The notes below the pieces were generated by a model, which had not been told where the DNA came from, ran no database searches, and was given only the letters and a program-made list of their open reading frames with translations. Made by a program: the position numbers and the translations under genes. Below are positions 52,762 through 61,282 of a stretch of 64,000 bases of DNA, piece after piece. The stretch covers positions 310,001 to 374,000 of the forward strand of contig NZ_WTYT01000001.1 of the NCBI RefSeq assembly GCF_009827595.1, read 5' to 3'. Positions within the stretch are counted from its first letter, which is position 1; every line of letters begins with the position of its first letter. The DNA comes from Altericroceibacterium endophyticum. Lineage in GTDB: Bacteria; Pseudomonadota; Alphaproteobacteria; Sphingomonadales; Sphingomonadaceae.

Positions 52762-53805
52762 GTGACAGAAACTTCCCATCTTCCCCCCCGCACATTGCGT
52801 CTGGCGCTTGATCAATCGGCCTTGGCGGAGAATTGGCGCTATCTGAACAGGATGTCGGGAAGCGCGCAGGCCGGTGCTGCGGTGAAAGCGGATGGCTATG
52901 GCTTGGGCGCGGACCGTGTGGTCCCTGTCCTGCGAGATGCCGGTGTTCAGGATTTTTTTGTTGCCCATTGGAGCGAGGCACACTCTGTTGCACGGCACAT
53001 TCCGGCGCATCGGATATCGGTTCTGCACGGGGCGGTTAACCGGGAGGAGGCCGAGTACGGAATTCGTCACGGCATCCGGCCTGTGATCAACAGCCTGCAT
53101 CAGGCACGAGTATGGCAGGAAAGCGGTGGCGGCCTGTGTCATGTCATGGTCGATAGCGGGATGAGCAGGCTGGGCCTGTCTTTGGAAGACGTGTCCGATC
53201 CCGTTATTGCTGCGCTGGATATCGACCTTGCGATGTCTCACCTCGCATCTGCCGATGAAGATGTTGCGCAAAATGCTCTGCAGCTGGAACGATCTCGGGC
53301 GGCTTTTGCGCAGCTTCCCGCGCGCCGTTTCAGTCTGGCCAACAGCGCGGGAATCATGCTGGGGCGTGATTATCATTTCGATCTGACTCGACCCGGATTA
53401 TCGCTTTACGGCGGCATCGCCCGGCCTGAAATGGCGGGCAACATCAGGCAGGTCGCGATTCCCCAAGCAGCCGTGATCCAAAAACGCCGTCTTCAGGCTG
53501 GCGACAGCGTGGGCTATAATGCGCGCTTCGTGGCGCCGGGGCCGATGAATGTTGCGGTGATATCGCTCGGCTATGCAGATGGTCTGCTTCGTCTTCAGCA
53601 GACCCCTTATCTCGAATTTGACCGCAAGAAACTGCCCGTTTTGGGTAATATATCGATGGATATGACGATCGTCGACATTGGTCAGGCGCCCGATCTGCGC
53701 GAAGGCGACTGGGTCAATCTGCCCTATGATTTGCGAATGGTTTCAGACCGTTCGCAATTGTCCCAATACGAACTGCTTACCATATTAGGGCTTCGCTTGC
53801 GTTGA
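52762..53805 (+). CDS. alr: Alanine racemase
   Basis: Alr supplies D-alanine for peptidoglycan. The 347-residue PLP enzyme has the TIM barrel with Lys42 in AAVKADGYGLG, HVMVDSGMSRLGL, NSAGIML, RPGLSLYGG, and the C-terminal domain with the catalytic Tyr in VGYNARFVAP and GNISMDMTIVD. The start is a GTG at 52762. It is somewhat short but complete. Confidence 0.95.
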   Translation: MTETSHLPPRTLRLALDQSALAENWRYLNRMSGSAQAGAAVKADGYGLGADRVVPVLRDAGVQDFFVAHWSEAHSVARHIPAHRISVLHGAVNREEAEYGIRHGIRPVINSLHQARVWQESGGGLCHVMVDSGMSRLGLSLEDVSDPVIAALDIDLAMSHLASADEDVAQNALQLERSRAAFAQLPARRFSLANSAGIMLGRDYHFDLTRPGLSLYGGIARPEMAGNIRQVAIPQAAVIQKRRLQAGDSVGYNARFVAPGPMNVAVISLGYADGLLRLQQTPYLEFDRKKLPVLGNISMDMTIVDIGQAPDLREGDWVNLPYDLRMVSDRSQLSQYELLTILGLRLR

Positions 53806-53884
53806 TACTTCGAGCAAAATCCTGATGTTGCGCTGCAAATACTGCAAGTGCTAAATAGATCTGGCAACAGGAGGCTTATAGTCC

Positions 53885-54451
53885 ATGGCCAAGCAAGAGA
53901 ACGACACCGGTCAGGTTATCATCAAGAAGTACGCCAATCGGCGGCTCTACAACACCAGTTCCTCAAGCTATATCACGCTTGATGATCTTGCTCGGATGAC
54001 GCGCGAGGGGACGGATTTCAAGGTGCTGGATGCCAAGACCGGCAATGACATCACCCATGCGATCCTGACCCAGATTATCATGGAGGAAGAAGCCGCCGGG
54101 GAGCAGATGCTGCCGGTCAGTTTCCTGCGCCAGCTTATTTCAATGTATGGCAATTCCATGCAATCGCTGATGCCGGCCTATCTGGAAGCCAGCATGGACA
54201 GTTTCCGTGCTAACCAGCGAAAATTGCAGGACACGTTTTCCGGCGGAGTCGGCCCGGATGCGTTCGCCAAACTTGCGAAAACGAACATGGCAATGTTTGA
54301 AGCGGCCACCAGCGCTTTCATCCCCAATCAGGGCGGTGAAACCCCTTCAGATGGCGGTTCTGAGCCTGCTGCAGACAGCGCGTCAGACCTTTCCGAACTG
54401 CGCAAACAGATGGCCGATATCCAGAAGAAGCTCGATAAGCTTGGCAAATAG
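53885..54451 (+). CDS. phaR: Polyhydroxyalkanoate synthesis repressor PhaR
   Basis: PhaR binds both DNA and nascent polyhydroxyalkanoate and represses phasin genes. The 188-residue product begins with the PHB/PHA accumulation regulator DNA-binding domain (IIKKYANRRLYNTSSSSYIT, LDDLARM), then the accumulation domain (LPVSFLRQLISMYGNSMQ) and a Ser/Ala/Asp-rich linker, ending in a short coiled coil. AGGAGG lies upstream. No phaC or phasin gene is in the window. Confidence 0.93.
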   Translation: MAKQENDTGQVIIKKYANRRLYNTSSSSYITLDDLARMTREGTDFKVLDAKTGNDITHAILTQIIMEEEAAGEQMLPVSFLRQLISMYGNSMQSLMPAYLEASMDSFRANQRKLQDTFSGGVGPDAFAKLAKTNMAMFEAATSAFIPNQGGETPSDGGSEPAADSASDLSELRKQMADIQKKLDKLGK

Positions 54452-54510
54452 CGCGCGGAAGGCCATCGGGGCCGTTTACCCCTTTTGTGATTCGCGAGAC
54501 TGAAACAACC

Positions 54511-56052
54511 GTGTCATCCATACGTCATGCATTATCGATCAAGCGCGAAGACGATTTCGCGCAGTGGTATCAGGAAGTCATCTCAGCTGCAGATATGGCG
54601 GAGGAATCCGGCGTTCGCGGATGTATGGTCATCAAGCCATGGGGCTATGGCATTTGGGAACGGATGCAATATCTGCTCGATCAGCGGATCAAGGCGACCG
54701 GGCACGATAATGTCTATTTCCCGCTGTTCATTCCGCTCTCCAATTTTGAGCGTGAAGCCGAACATGTAGACGGTTTCGCCAAGGAGATGGCGGTTGTTAC
54801 GCATCACCGCCTGATCCCGGGCGAAAAAGGTGGACTGATTCCCGACCCGGAAGCAAAGCTGGAAGAGCCTCTGGTGGTGCGTCCGACGTCGGAGACCATC
54901 TTTGGCGACGCGATGAGCCGGTGGATTCAGAGCTGGCGCGATTTGCCGCTGCGGCTCAACCAATGGGCCAACGTCGTGCGCTGGGAAATGCGCACCCGGA
55001 TGTTCCTGCGGACGAGCGAATTTCTCTGGCAGGAAGGGCACACTGCCCATGCCGATGATATCGACGCCCGCGAACACACGCTGCGCATGCTCGAAGTGTA
55101 CCGGTCCTTTGCCGAAGACGTTCTGGCGATGCCGGTCGTTGCCGGTGAAAAGCCGGAGAATGAGCGTTTTCCGGGCGCGGAGGAAACCTGGTCGATCGAA
55201 GCGATGATGCAGGATGGCAAGGCCCTGCAGGCGGGCACATCGCATTATCTGGGTACCAATTTCTCCAAGGCGGCGGACATTTCTTATCAGGACCGTGAGG
55301 GGCAGCAGCAATTGTGCCACACGACCAGCTGGGGCGTTTCAACCCGTCTGGTCGGCGGTCTGATCATGACACATGGTGATGATGACGGCTTGCGTGTGCC
55401 GCCCTCTATCGCACCGTGGCAGGTTATCATCTGCCCGATGTTGCGGGATAAGCAGGAAGACGAGGCGCTGCTGCGCTATTGCGAAAATCTGCGCGCTGCC
55501 ATTGCGTCCGACCATGTGATGGATGAACCGATCCGCGTCCTGCTCGACCGCAAACCCGGCAAGGCTGCTGCCAAGCGCTGGGATTGGGTGCGTAAGGGCG
55601 CGCCGATCATTATCGAAGTGGGTGGACGCGATCTGGCCAGCGGCACGGTCACAGTCATTCGCCGTGACCGGCTCTGGGGCGTGGATGGCAAACTGGCCGT
55701 TCAGGGGCCTAGCCATCAGGATTGCACCGCCAGCATCGGCGCGCTGCTTCGGTCTATTCAGCGTAATTTGTATGACCGTGCGCATGAACGCCGCGAACGC
55801 AACATCCGCCGTGACATTGAAACGATGGAAGATCTCGAGGCGTTTTTCTCCAGTGATCAGCGCTATCCAGGCTGGGTAGAAGTCCAATGGTCACGGCCCA
55901 CCGGTGAGGGGCTTGCAAAGGTGGTCGAGAAGCTGAAATCACTCAAACTCACCTTCCGTAACGTGCCGACCGATGCAAAGGATGCCGGTGGCACCTGTAT
56001 TTTTACAGGCGATCCTGCGGTTGAACGGATTTACGTCGCCCGCGCTTATTGA
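54511..56052 (+). CDS. proS: Prolyl-tRNA synthetase, archaeal/eukaryal-like (type 3)
   Basis: The 513-residue class II synthetase begins SSIRHALSIKREDDFAQWYQ and shows motif 1-2 sequences KPWGYGIWERMQ, FPLFIPLSN, RPTSETIFGDAM, TRMFLRTSEFLWQEGHTAH, GTSHYLGTNFSKA and the motif 3 LVGGLIMTHGDDDGLRVPP. This is the ProS-type-3 group without the bacterial editing insertion. Many alphaproteobacteria use a shorter type. Both GTG 54487 and GTG 54511 are in frame; the second fits the conserved N-terminus. The C-terminal domain retains CTASIGALL and ends IYVARAY. Confidence 0.95.
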   Translation: MSSIRHALSIKREDDFAQWYQEVISAADMAEESGVRGCMVIKPWGYGIWERMQYLLDQRIKATGHDNVYFPLFIPLSNFEREAEHVDGFAKEMAVVTHHRLIPGEKGGLIPDPEAKLEEPLVVRPTSETIFGDAMSRWIQSWRDLPLRLNQWANVVRWEMRTRMFLRTSEFLWQEGHTAHADDIDAREHTLRMLEVYRSFAEDVLAMPVVAGEKPENERFPGAEETWSIEAMMQDGKALQAGTSHYLGTNFSKAADISYQDREGQQQLCHTTSWGVSTRLVGGLIMTHGDDDGLRVPPSIAPWQVIICPMLRDKQEDEALLRYCENLRAAIASDHVMDEPIRVLLDRKPGKAAAKRWDWVRKGAPIIIEVGGRDLASGTVTVIRRDRLWGVDGKLAVQGPSHQDCTASIGALLRSIQRNLYDRAHERRERNIRRDIETMEDLEAFFSSDQRYPGWVEVQWSRPTGEGLAKVVEKLKSLKLTFRNVPTDAKDAGGTCIFTGDPAVERIYVARAY

Positions 56053-56061
56053 TGGTTTTTC

Positions 56062-56107
56062 GGTGATCCCCCAAGGCTTTGGCTTGTGCTCATTGCGGGG
56101 GATCGCC
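56062..56107 (+). promoter_or_regulatory. Hairpin just upstream of rnr
   Basis: GGTGATCCCCC pairs with GGGGGATCGCC (one G-U) around a 24-base loop that itself can fold. The 3' arm ends 12 bases before the rnr ATG and only a few bases before AGGTGG. It has no T run, which makes a role in the rnr leader at least as likely as proS termination. Confidence 0.6.
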
Positions 56108-56119
56108 ACATAGGTGGCT

Positions 56120-58414
56120 ATGCCCAGCCGCAAACATACCGGACTTCCCAGCAGGGAACAGGTCCTCGAATTTATCCAGACATCCGACAAACCCGCAGGG
56201 AAACGCGAAATATCCAAAGCGTTTGGCCTGAAGGGACAGGAAAGAATCGCCCTTAAGCGCCTGTTGAAAGACATGGCGGAAGAAGGGCTGATCGATGGCA
56301 AACGCACCGCCTATCACCGCATGGGCGGCGTGCCGAAGGTTACGGTGCTCCGGGTTGTCGATATAGAGGATGGCGAGGCCATCGCCATTCCTGATGCCTG
56401 GCAGCCCGATGATGCGACACCGCCGCCGCGCATTCGCATTGTCGAGAAGAAGAAAGCCCCTGCGCTCAAGAAGGGCGACCGCGTGCTGGCGCGGACTGAA
56501 GAAGCCGGCAAAGGCTGGCGCGCCTATCCGATGAAGAAGCTGGTCGATCGTCAGGCCGCGATGCTCGGCGTCGTGGAGATTGATGGTTCGGGGCAGGGCT
56601 GGCTGGCACCGGTTGATAAGAAGATCCGCACGTCCGTCAAAATTGCCGATCTGGGTGAGGCCGAGGCCGGTAATCTGGTGCTGACGGAGCCGGTCGGCCG
56701 ATCCCCGCACTCAGGCGTGAAAGTCGTCGAAGTGCTGGGCGATCCTCTGGCACCGCGCGCTTACAGCCTGATTGCCATTCACAAGCATGGTATCCCGCAT
56801 GTCTTCCCGCAGGAAGCGCTCGATAGTGCGGAGACCGCTGCGACACTGCCCGTTTCGACAGAAGCGCGCGAAGATCTTCGTCATTTGCCCATCATTGCCA
56901 TAGACCCGGCTGATGCACGCGACCATGATGACGCGATCTGGGCAGAGGAAGATGGCGAGGGCGGCTTTCGCGCTGTGGTCGCTATTGCCGATGTCAGCTA
57001 TTATGTCCGCCCCGGCACCGCCGTAGATAAAGAAGCCCGCAAACGCGGCAATTCAGCTTATTTTCCCGACCGTGTGGTCCCCATGCTGCCAGAAATCCTC
57101 AGCGCGGATGTCTGTTCACTGGGCGAGGGCGAAGACCGTGCCTCCATGGTATGTCATTTGCGCATTGGCCAGGATGGCAAGCTGAAGGAATGGCGTTTTT
57201 CTCGCGCTGTCGTGCGTATTCATGAGGTGATGGCCTATGAAGAAGCGCAGCGCCGGATGGATGAAGGGGAAAACGACCCGCAGCTGACCGGATTATGGGC
57301 CTGTTGGAAGGCGCTGGCCGCGGCCCGCGATAATCGCGATCCCCTCAATCTTGACCTGCCAGAGCGGCGGGTGGTGCTGGACGATCAGGGCCGCATTGCC
57401 GAAATCGCCGTGCGGGAAAGACTGGATGCGCACCGCGTGGTTGAGGATTTCATGATCTCCGCCAATGTCGCGGCAGCCAAGGCGCTGGAAAGCAAGGCCA
57501 GCCCCGTAGTGTATCGCGTTCATGAAACACCGGGCCGCGAAAAGCTGATCGCCTTGCGCGATTATCTGGAAACCTTCGACAAGAAGCTGGCGCTGGGTCA
57601 GGTGATTACGCCCAGTTTGTTTAACCGCATGATCAAGGATGTGTCCGACCCGGCGGAAAAAGCGCTGGTGATGGAAGCTGTGCTGCGCAGCCAGACGCAG
57701 GCGTATTATGGCCCGAAAAATGCCGGCCATTTCGGCCTCGCCCTCGGCAGCTATGCGCATTTCACATCGCCCATCCGGCGGTATTCCGATTTGCTGGTTC
57801 ATCGCGCACTGGTCGATGCGTACAATCTGGAACAGCCAGCACCGAAACAGGATATTCCGGCCCACTCCGGCTTGTCGGAGAAGGACCGTGCGGATCTTTC
57901 CAAGATCTCCGACGCGATCAGCCAGACAGAGCGCCGCGCAATGGAGGCGGAGCGTGATACGGTTGATCGTTACGTTGCCGCGTGGCTCTCCGCCCGGGTG
58001 GGAGAAACCTTCCAGACACGAATCACCGGTGTCCAGAGCTTCGGCTTTTTTGCCACGATCGTCGGGCTGGGCGGGGACGGCCTGGTCCCGGTTTCGACGC
58101 TGGGGTCGGATTATTTCCATTACGACGATGCCGCCAAAGCACTGATTGGCGAGCGCACACGCAAGGTTTACGCCACGGGCGATATGCTGGATTTGCGGTT
58201 GGGAGAAGCCAATCCGCTGACTGGCGCGTTGAAATTTGAATTGCCGGGTAAGGATGGTTCATCCGTGGAGCCGCGCGGCAAGCGCCCACCGCCGCGCAAG
58301 GGCAAGCCGGCTGCGCCCAAGGATAAGAGCGATAAGGATAAGAAGGGCAAGCACATGCAAGGCAAGCGTGGGCGGCCGGGTAATATCCGGCATCAAGGCC
58401 GAAAAAAGAAGTAG
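56120..58414 (+). CDS. rnr: Ribonuclease R
   Basis: RNase R degrades structured RNA from the 3' end and processes tmRNA-tagged messages. The 764-residue product has an N-terminal winged helix (PSREQVLEFIQTSDKPAGKR), cold-shock domains, the RNB catalytic core with DPADARDHDDAIW (metal-binding Asp set), YSDLLVHRALVDAY, the S1 domain (FQTRITGVQSFGFFATI) and a Lys/Arg-rich tail of about 45 residues that binds structured RNA. ATG 56120 is preferred to GTG 56114; AGGTGG lies between. Confidence 0.96.
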   Translation: MPSRKHTGLPSREQVLEFIQTSDKPAGKREISKAFGLKGQERIALKRLLKDMAEEGLIDGKRTAYHRMGGVPKVTVLRVVDIEDGEAIAIPDAWQPDDATPPPRIRIVEKKKAPALKKGDRVLARTEEAGKGWRAYPMKKLVDRQAAMLGVVEIDGSGQGWLAPVDKKIRTSVKIADLGEAEAGNLVLTEPVGRSPHSGVKVVEVLGDPLAPRAYSLIAIHKHGIPHVFPQEALDSAETAATLPVSTEAREDLRHLPIIAIDPADARDHDDAIWAEEDGEGGFRAVVAIADVSYYVRPGTAVDKEARKRGNSAYFPDRVVPMLPEILSADVCSLGEGEDRASMVCHLRIGQDGKLKEWRFSRAVVRIHEVMAYEEAQRRMDEGENDPQLTGLWACWKALAAARDNRDPLNLDLPERRVVLDDQGRIAEIAVRERLDAHRVVEDFMISANVAAAKALESKASPVVYRVHETPGREKLIALRDYLETFDKKLALGQVITPSLFNRMIKDVSDPAEKALVMEAVLRSQTQAYYGPKNAGHFGLALGSYAHFTSPIRRYSDLLVHRALVDAYNLEQPAPKQDIPAHSGLSEKDRADLSKISDAISQTERRAMEAERDTVDRYVAAWLSARVGETFQTRITGVQSFGFFATIVGLGGDGLVPVSTLGSDYFHYDDAAKALIGERTRKVYATGDMLDLRLGEANPLTGALKFELPGKDGSSVEPRGKRPPPRKGKPAAPKDKSDKDKKGKHMQGKRGRPGNIRHQGRKKK

Positions 58415-58447
58415 CGGCCAGCAATCTGCAACTGCCAGATTGGCCGC
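58414..58447 (+). terminator. Hairpin at the end of rnr
   Basis: GCGGCCA/TGGCCGC plus ATCTG/CAGAT with a three-base bulge begins at the last base of the rnr stop. No T tract follows. It could protect or end the transcript before the convergent usp gene. Confidence 0.5.
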
Positions 58448-58527
58448 AACCCGCAGCGCTACACGGCCGCGAATCGAACCCTGATTTCGGTTTATCGAGA
58501 GAGGGACTTCCGGTCGCTTGGCGCAGC

Positions 58528-58980
58528 TTATGCCAGCGTGGCGATTTCCTCGTCAGTCAATTGTCCGGGAATGATGAACAGCGGGCAGGGCAGACTACCG
58601 GCCACGGCGGTAAAATGTGTGACCAGCGGGCCGGGGTTCCCAGTGGGCGCAGCACCCAGAACCAATGCAGAAACTTCTGGATGTTCAGCAAGATATTCGC
58701 GGATCATCACCTTGTCATCACCCATGCGCACAGTGATTTGCGGCATTTTTCCGGATTCGCTGAGCAGCGTTCCGGCAGCGCTGTTGGCCAGCACTTCGGC
58801 GCGGTCGCGCGCCTCCTCCTCAATCGTCGCCTGAACCCCGGCAAAGGCGTTGAAATCCTGTTTGGGCACCAGTGCCAGTATTTGTACCCGTCCGCCCACA
58901 TCGGACGCACGCCTCGCCGCAAAACGCAAAGCGACGCGCGCTTCCTGGGTTTCATCCATGATCACAAGATATATACGCAT
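58528..58980 (-). CDS. Universal stress protein family protein
   Basis: The 150-residue single UspA domain starts [20 protein letters not shown] and has the ATP-type phosphate loop [20 protein letters not shown] near residue 108 and a final [10 protein letters not shown] strand. Family members bind ATP or AMP and act in stress survival; the specific role is unknown. It converges on rnr and is divergent from pdhC across about 120 bases. Confidence 0.88.
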   Translation of the reverse strand: MRIYLVIMDETQEARVALRFAARRASDVGGRVQILALVPKQDFNAFAGVQATIEEEARDRAEVLANSAAGTLLSESGKMPQITVRMGDDKVMIREYLAEHPEVSALVLGAAPTGNPGPLVTHFTAVAGSLPCPLFIIPGQLTDEEIATLA

Positions 58981-59102
58981 GTTCCGTCTCCCTCATTCCC
59001 CCTATCCGTTGTGGCGACAAAGGTGCAATATCCTTGCAGCCGAATGTTAAATTAGTCAGAGACGCCTGTAACCAAACCGCTACGAGGAATATTCGCCAGA
59101 TT

Positions 59103-60401
59103 ATGCCTATCGCCATTAAGATGCCCGCCCTTTCCCCAACCATGGAAGAAGGCACACTGGCCAACTGGCTGGTCAAAGTGGGCGACAAAGTATCCGCCGG
59201 TGACATTATGGCCGAGATCGAAACCGACAAGGCCACGATGGAATTTGAAGCCGTGGATGAGGGCACCATTGCCCACATTCAGGTTGAAGAGGGCACCGAA
59301 GGTGTCAAAGTCGGTGCGATCATCGCCACGCTTGCTGAAGAGGGGGAAGACCCCGCTGACATTGATCCGATCACCGAGGGCGGCAGCGCCCCGGCAGCGA
59401 AGAAGGAAGAGGCTGCTGAATCAGCGCCTGCGCCCAAAGCGTCGCCTGCCCCAAGTCCTGCTCCGGCACCCGCAGCTTCGCCCGCGCCATCTGCTGCTGA
59501 TGGGGATCGCATTATCGCGTCGCCGCTCGCTCGCCGGATCGCCGAACAGAAGGGCGTTGACCTCTCTGCCGTCAAAGGCAGTGGGCCCAATGGCCGGATC
59601 GTGAAGGGCGATGTTGAAGCGGCTGAAGCAGCGCCTGCGCCTGCGTCCGAGAAAACTTCCGCACCCGCGCCTACCGCTGCTCCGGCTCCGGTCGAAGCAC
59701 AGGATTTTGGCATTCCGCACGAAGCGGAAAAACTGTCTGGCATGCGCAAGACGATTGCCCGCCGCCTGACCGAATCGAAGCAGCAAGTGCCGCATATCTA
59801 TCTGACCGTGGATATTCGCCTCGATGCCTTGCTCAAACTGCGCAGTGAGCTGAATGCAGCGCTGGAGCCGCAGGGCATCAAATTGTCGGTCAATGATCTG
59901 TTGATCAAGGCGCTGGCCAAATCTCTCATCGCTGTGCCCGAATGCAATGTGCAGTTTGCTGGCGATAAATTGCTGAAATTCAGCCGCGCCGATATTTCGG
60001 TGGCCGTGTCGATCGACAATGGCCTGATCACGCCGATCGTCGAAGATGCCGGAGCCAAGGCCGTCTCGTCCATCTCGACCGAGATGAAGGATCTGGCTGG
60101 CCGCGCACGTGAAGGCAAATTGGCACCCGAGGAATATCAGGGCGGTACTGCCTCGCTGTCCAATATGGGCATGTTCGGCATCAAGCAGTTTGAAGCCGTG
60201 ATCAATCCGCCACAGGCAATGATCATGGCGATCGGTGCAGGTGAGAAGCGGCCCTATGTCATCGATGATGCCTTGCAGATCGCAACGGTCATGTCAGCCA
60301 CCGGTAGTTTCGATCACCGTGCGATCGACGGTGCCGATGGAGCCCGTTTGATGAAAGCCTTCAAGGAACTGGTTGAAGCACCCCTGGGCCTGGTTGCCTG
60401 A
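59103..60401 (+). CDS. pdhC: Pyruvate dehydrogenase E2 (dihydrolipoamide acetyltransferase)
   Basis: E2 forms the core of the pyruvate dehydrogenase complex and moves acetyl groups to CoA. The 432-residue product has a lipoyl domain with Lys43 in ETDKATMEF, a Pro/Ala linker, the E1/E3-binding domain [18 protein letters not shown], a second linker, and the catalytic domain ending [16 protein letters not shown] with the catalytic His near residue 405. The M-P-A-L-S-P-T-M start is the PDH type rather than the 2-oxoglutarate type. E1 genes are not in the window; E3 follows about 0.9 kb on. Confidence 0.95.
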   Translation: MPIAIKMPALSPTMEEGTLANWLVKVGDKVSAGDIMAEIETDKATMEFEAVDEGTIAHIQVEEGTEGVKVGAIIATLAEEGEDPADIDPITEGGSAPAAKKEEAAESAPAPKASPAPSPAPAPAASPAPSAADGDRIIASPLARRIAEQKGVDLSAVKGSGPNGRIVKGDVEAAEAAPAPASEKTSAPAPTAAPAPVEAQDFGIPHEAEKLSGMRKTIARRLTESKQQVPHIYLTVDIRLDALLKLRSELNAALEPQGIKLSVNDLLIKALAKSLIAVPECNVQFAGDKLLKFSRADISVAVSIDNGLITPIVEDAGAKAVSSISTEMKDLAGRAREGKLAPEEYQGGTASLSNMGMFGIKQFEAVINPPQAMIMAIGAGEKRPYVIDDALQIATVMSATGSFDHRAIDGADGARLMKAFKELVEAPLGLVA

Positions 60402-60403
60402 GG

Positions 60404-60829
60404 ATGCGTTTGGCCGCAGGCTTTGCCGCTTTGGCGGCGCTGCTGTCCTCCTCACTTGCCGCACAGGACAGGGATGAACAGATCCCTGTCCTGGGGCTCG
60501 AGGGGGCCGAGGCAGATGCCTGCGCCGCGATTGGCAGGATTACCGGTCTGGCGGATACAAACAGCTTCTCCGCCTCGCTGGACACGTCCATTCCGGTCCG
60601 TAGCTATCCGGATGAAGGCGCAGCGGAAAAGGAGCGGCTGTCTCGCTCAACCATCGTGTGGTTATGCGATCATGAGGGGCGCTGGCAGGGCGTTGTTTAT
60701 CCCTCCGGCCCCTATCAGGAAATCGGCGATTGCCGGGTCAGCACTCCGATTGCAGAACCGGAACCTTATACAGGCCCATGCGCATATGGCTGGGTTCTGG
60801 CGCGCAACATTTCTCTAATTGCGGGGTGA
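60404..60829 (+). CDS. Small exported protein of unknown function
   Basis: The 141-residue product has a signal peptide (MRLAAGFAALAALLSSSLAA) and a mature part with four Cys. It ends CAYGWVLARNISLIAG, a pattern seen at the end of bacterial SH3-like domains, so a small SH3-type fold in the periplasm is possible. I do not recognise a named family. It begins two bases after pdhC and is followed four bases after its stop by the thioesterase gene, so it is part of this transcription unit. Confidence 0.72.
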   Translation: MRLAAGFAALAALLSSSLAAQDRDEQIPVLGLEGAEADACAAIGRITGLADTNSFSASLDTSIPVRSYPDEGAAEKERLSRSTIVWLCDHEGRWQGVVYPSGPYQEIGDCRVSTPIAEPEPYTGPCAYGWVLARNISLIAG

Positions 60830-60833
60830 GATA

Positions 60834-61217
60834 ATGGATCAGGAAAGCCGCAAGGATCAGCAACCGGCCATTCGCGTCAGCGCGATGCCGGCCGACACCA
60901 ACGCCTATGGCGATATTTTCGGTGGCTGGCTGGTCAGCATGATGGACAGTGCCGCTGGCCTTACTGCCGCGCGCTATTCGCACGGACGCGCCGTGACAGT
61001 GGCGATGGACGGTATGCAGTTTCATCAGCCCGTGAAGGTTGGTGACGAGGTTTCGGTCTATACCGAAATCATCAAGGTGGGCAGCAGCTCGATGACCATA
61101 GCAGTGGAGGCATGGCGGCGTGAACGCCACCGGGACAGCTCCGCAATGGTGACCGAGGCGACATTTACTTTCGTGGCGATTGACGACAATGGCCGCCCGC
61201 GAGCCGTTAAGGGCTGA
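60834..61217 (+). CDS. Acyl-CoA thioesterase, YciA-like hotdog fold
   Basis: The 127-residue hotdog protein shows the YciA-type pattern ADTNAYGDIFGGWLVSMMDSAAG with the catalytic Asp, then MDGMQFHQPVKVGDEVSVYTE. It hydrolyses acyl-CoA esters; the chain length preference cannot be read. The ATG at 60834 has GGGGTGAG upstream; a TTG at 60819 in frame is less likely. It sits between pdhC and lpdA, so it might influence acetyl-CoA or CoA balance, but that is inference. Confidence 0.9.
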   Translation: MDQESRKDQQPAIRVSAMPADTNAYGDIFGGWLVSMMDSAAGLTAARYSHGRAVTVAMDGMQFHQPVKVGDEVSVYTEIIKVGSSSMTIAVEAWRRERHRDSSAMVTEATFTFVAIDDNGRPRAVKG

Positions 61218-61282
61218 CGGGCTGATTATTCTTCGCCCGTAATTTCGGGCAGTGAACTGACTGGCAGGAAGACGCAGAAAAT

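Noticed and set aside
58461-58482. T-loop-like GGTTCGATTC on the minus strand between rnr and usp
   Set aside because: The flanking bases do not form a T-arm stem, and no acceptor or anticodon arm is present.
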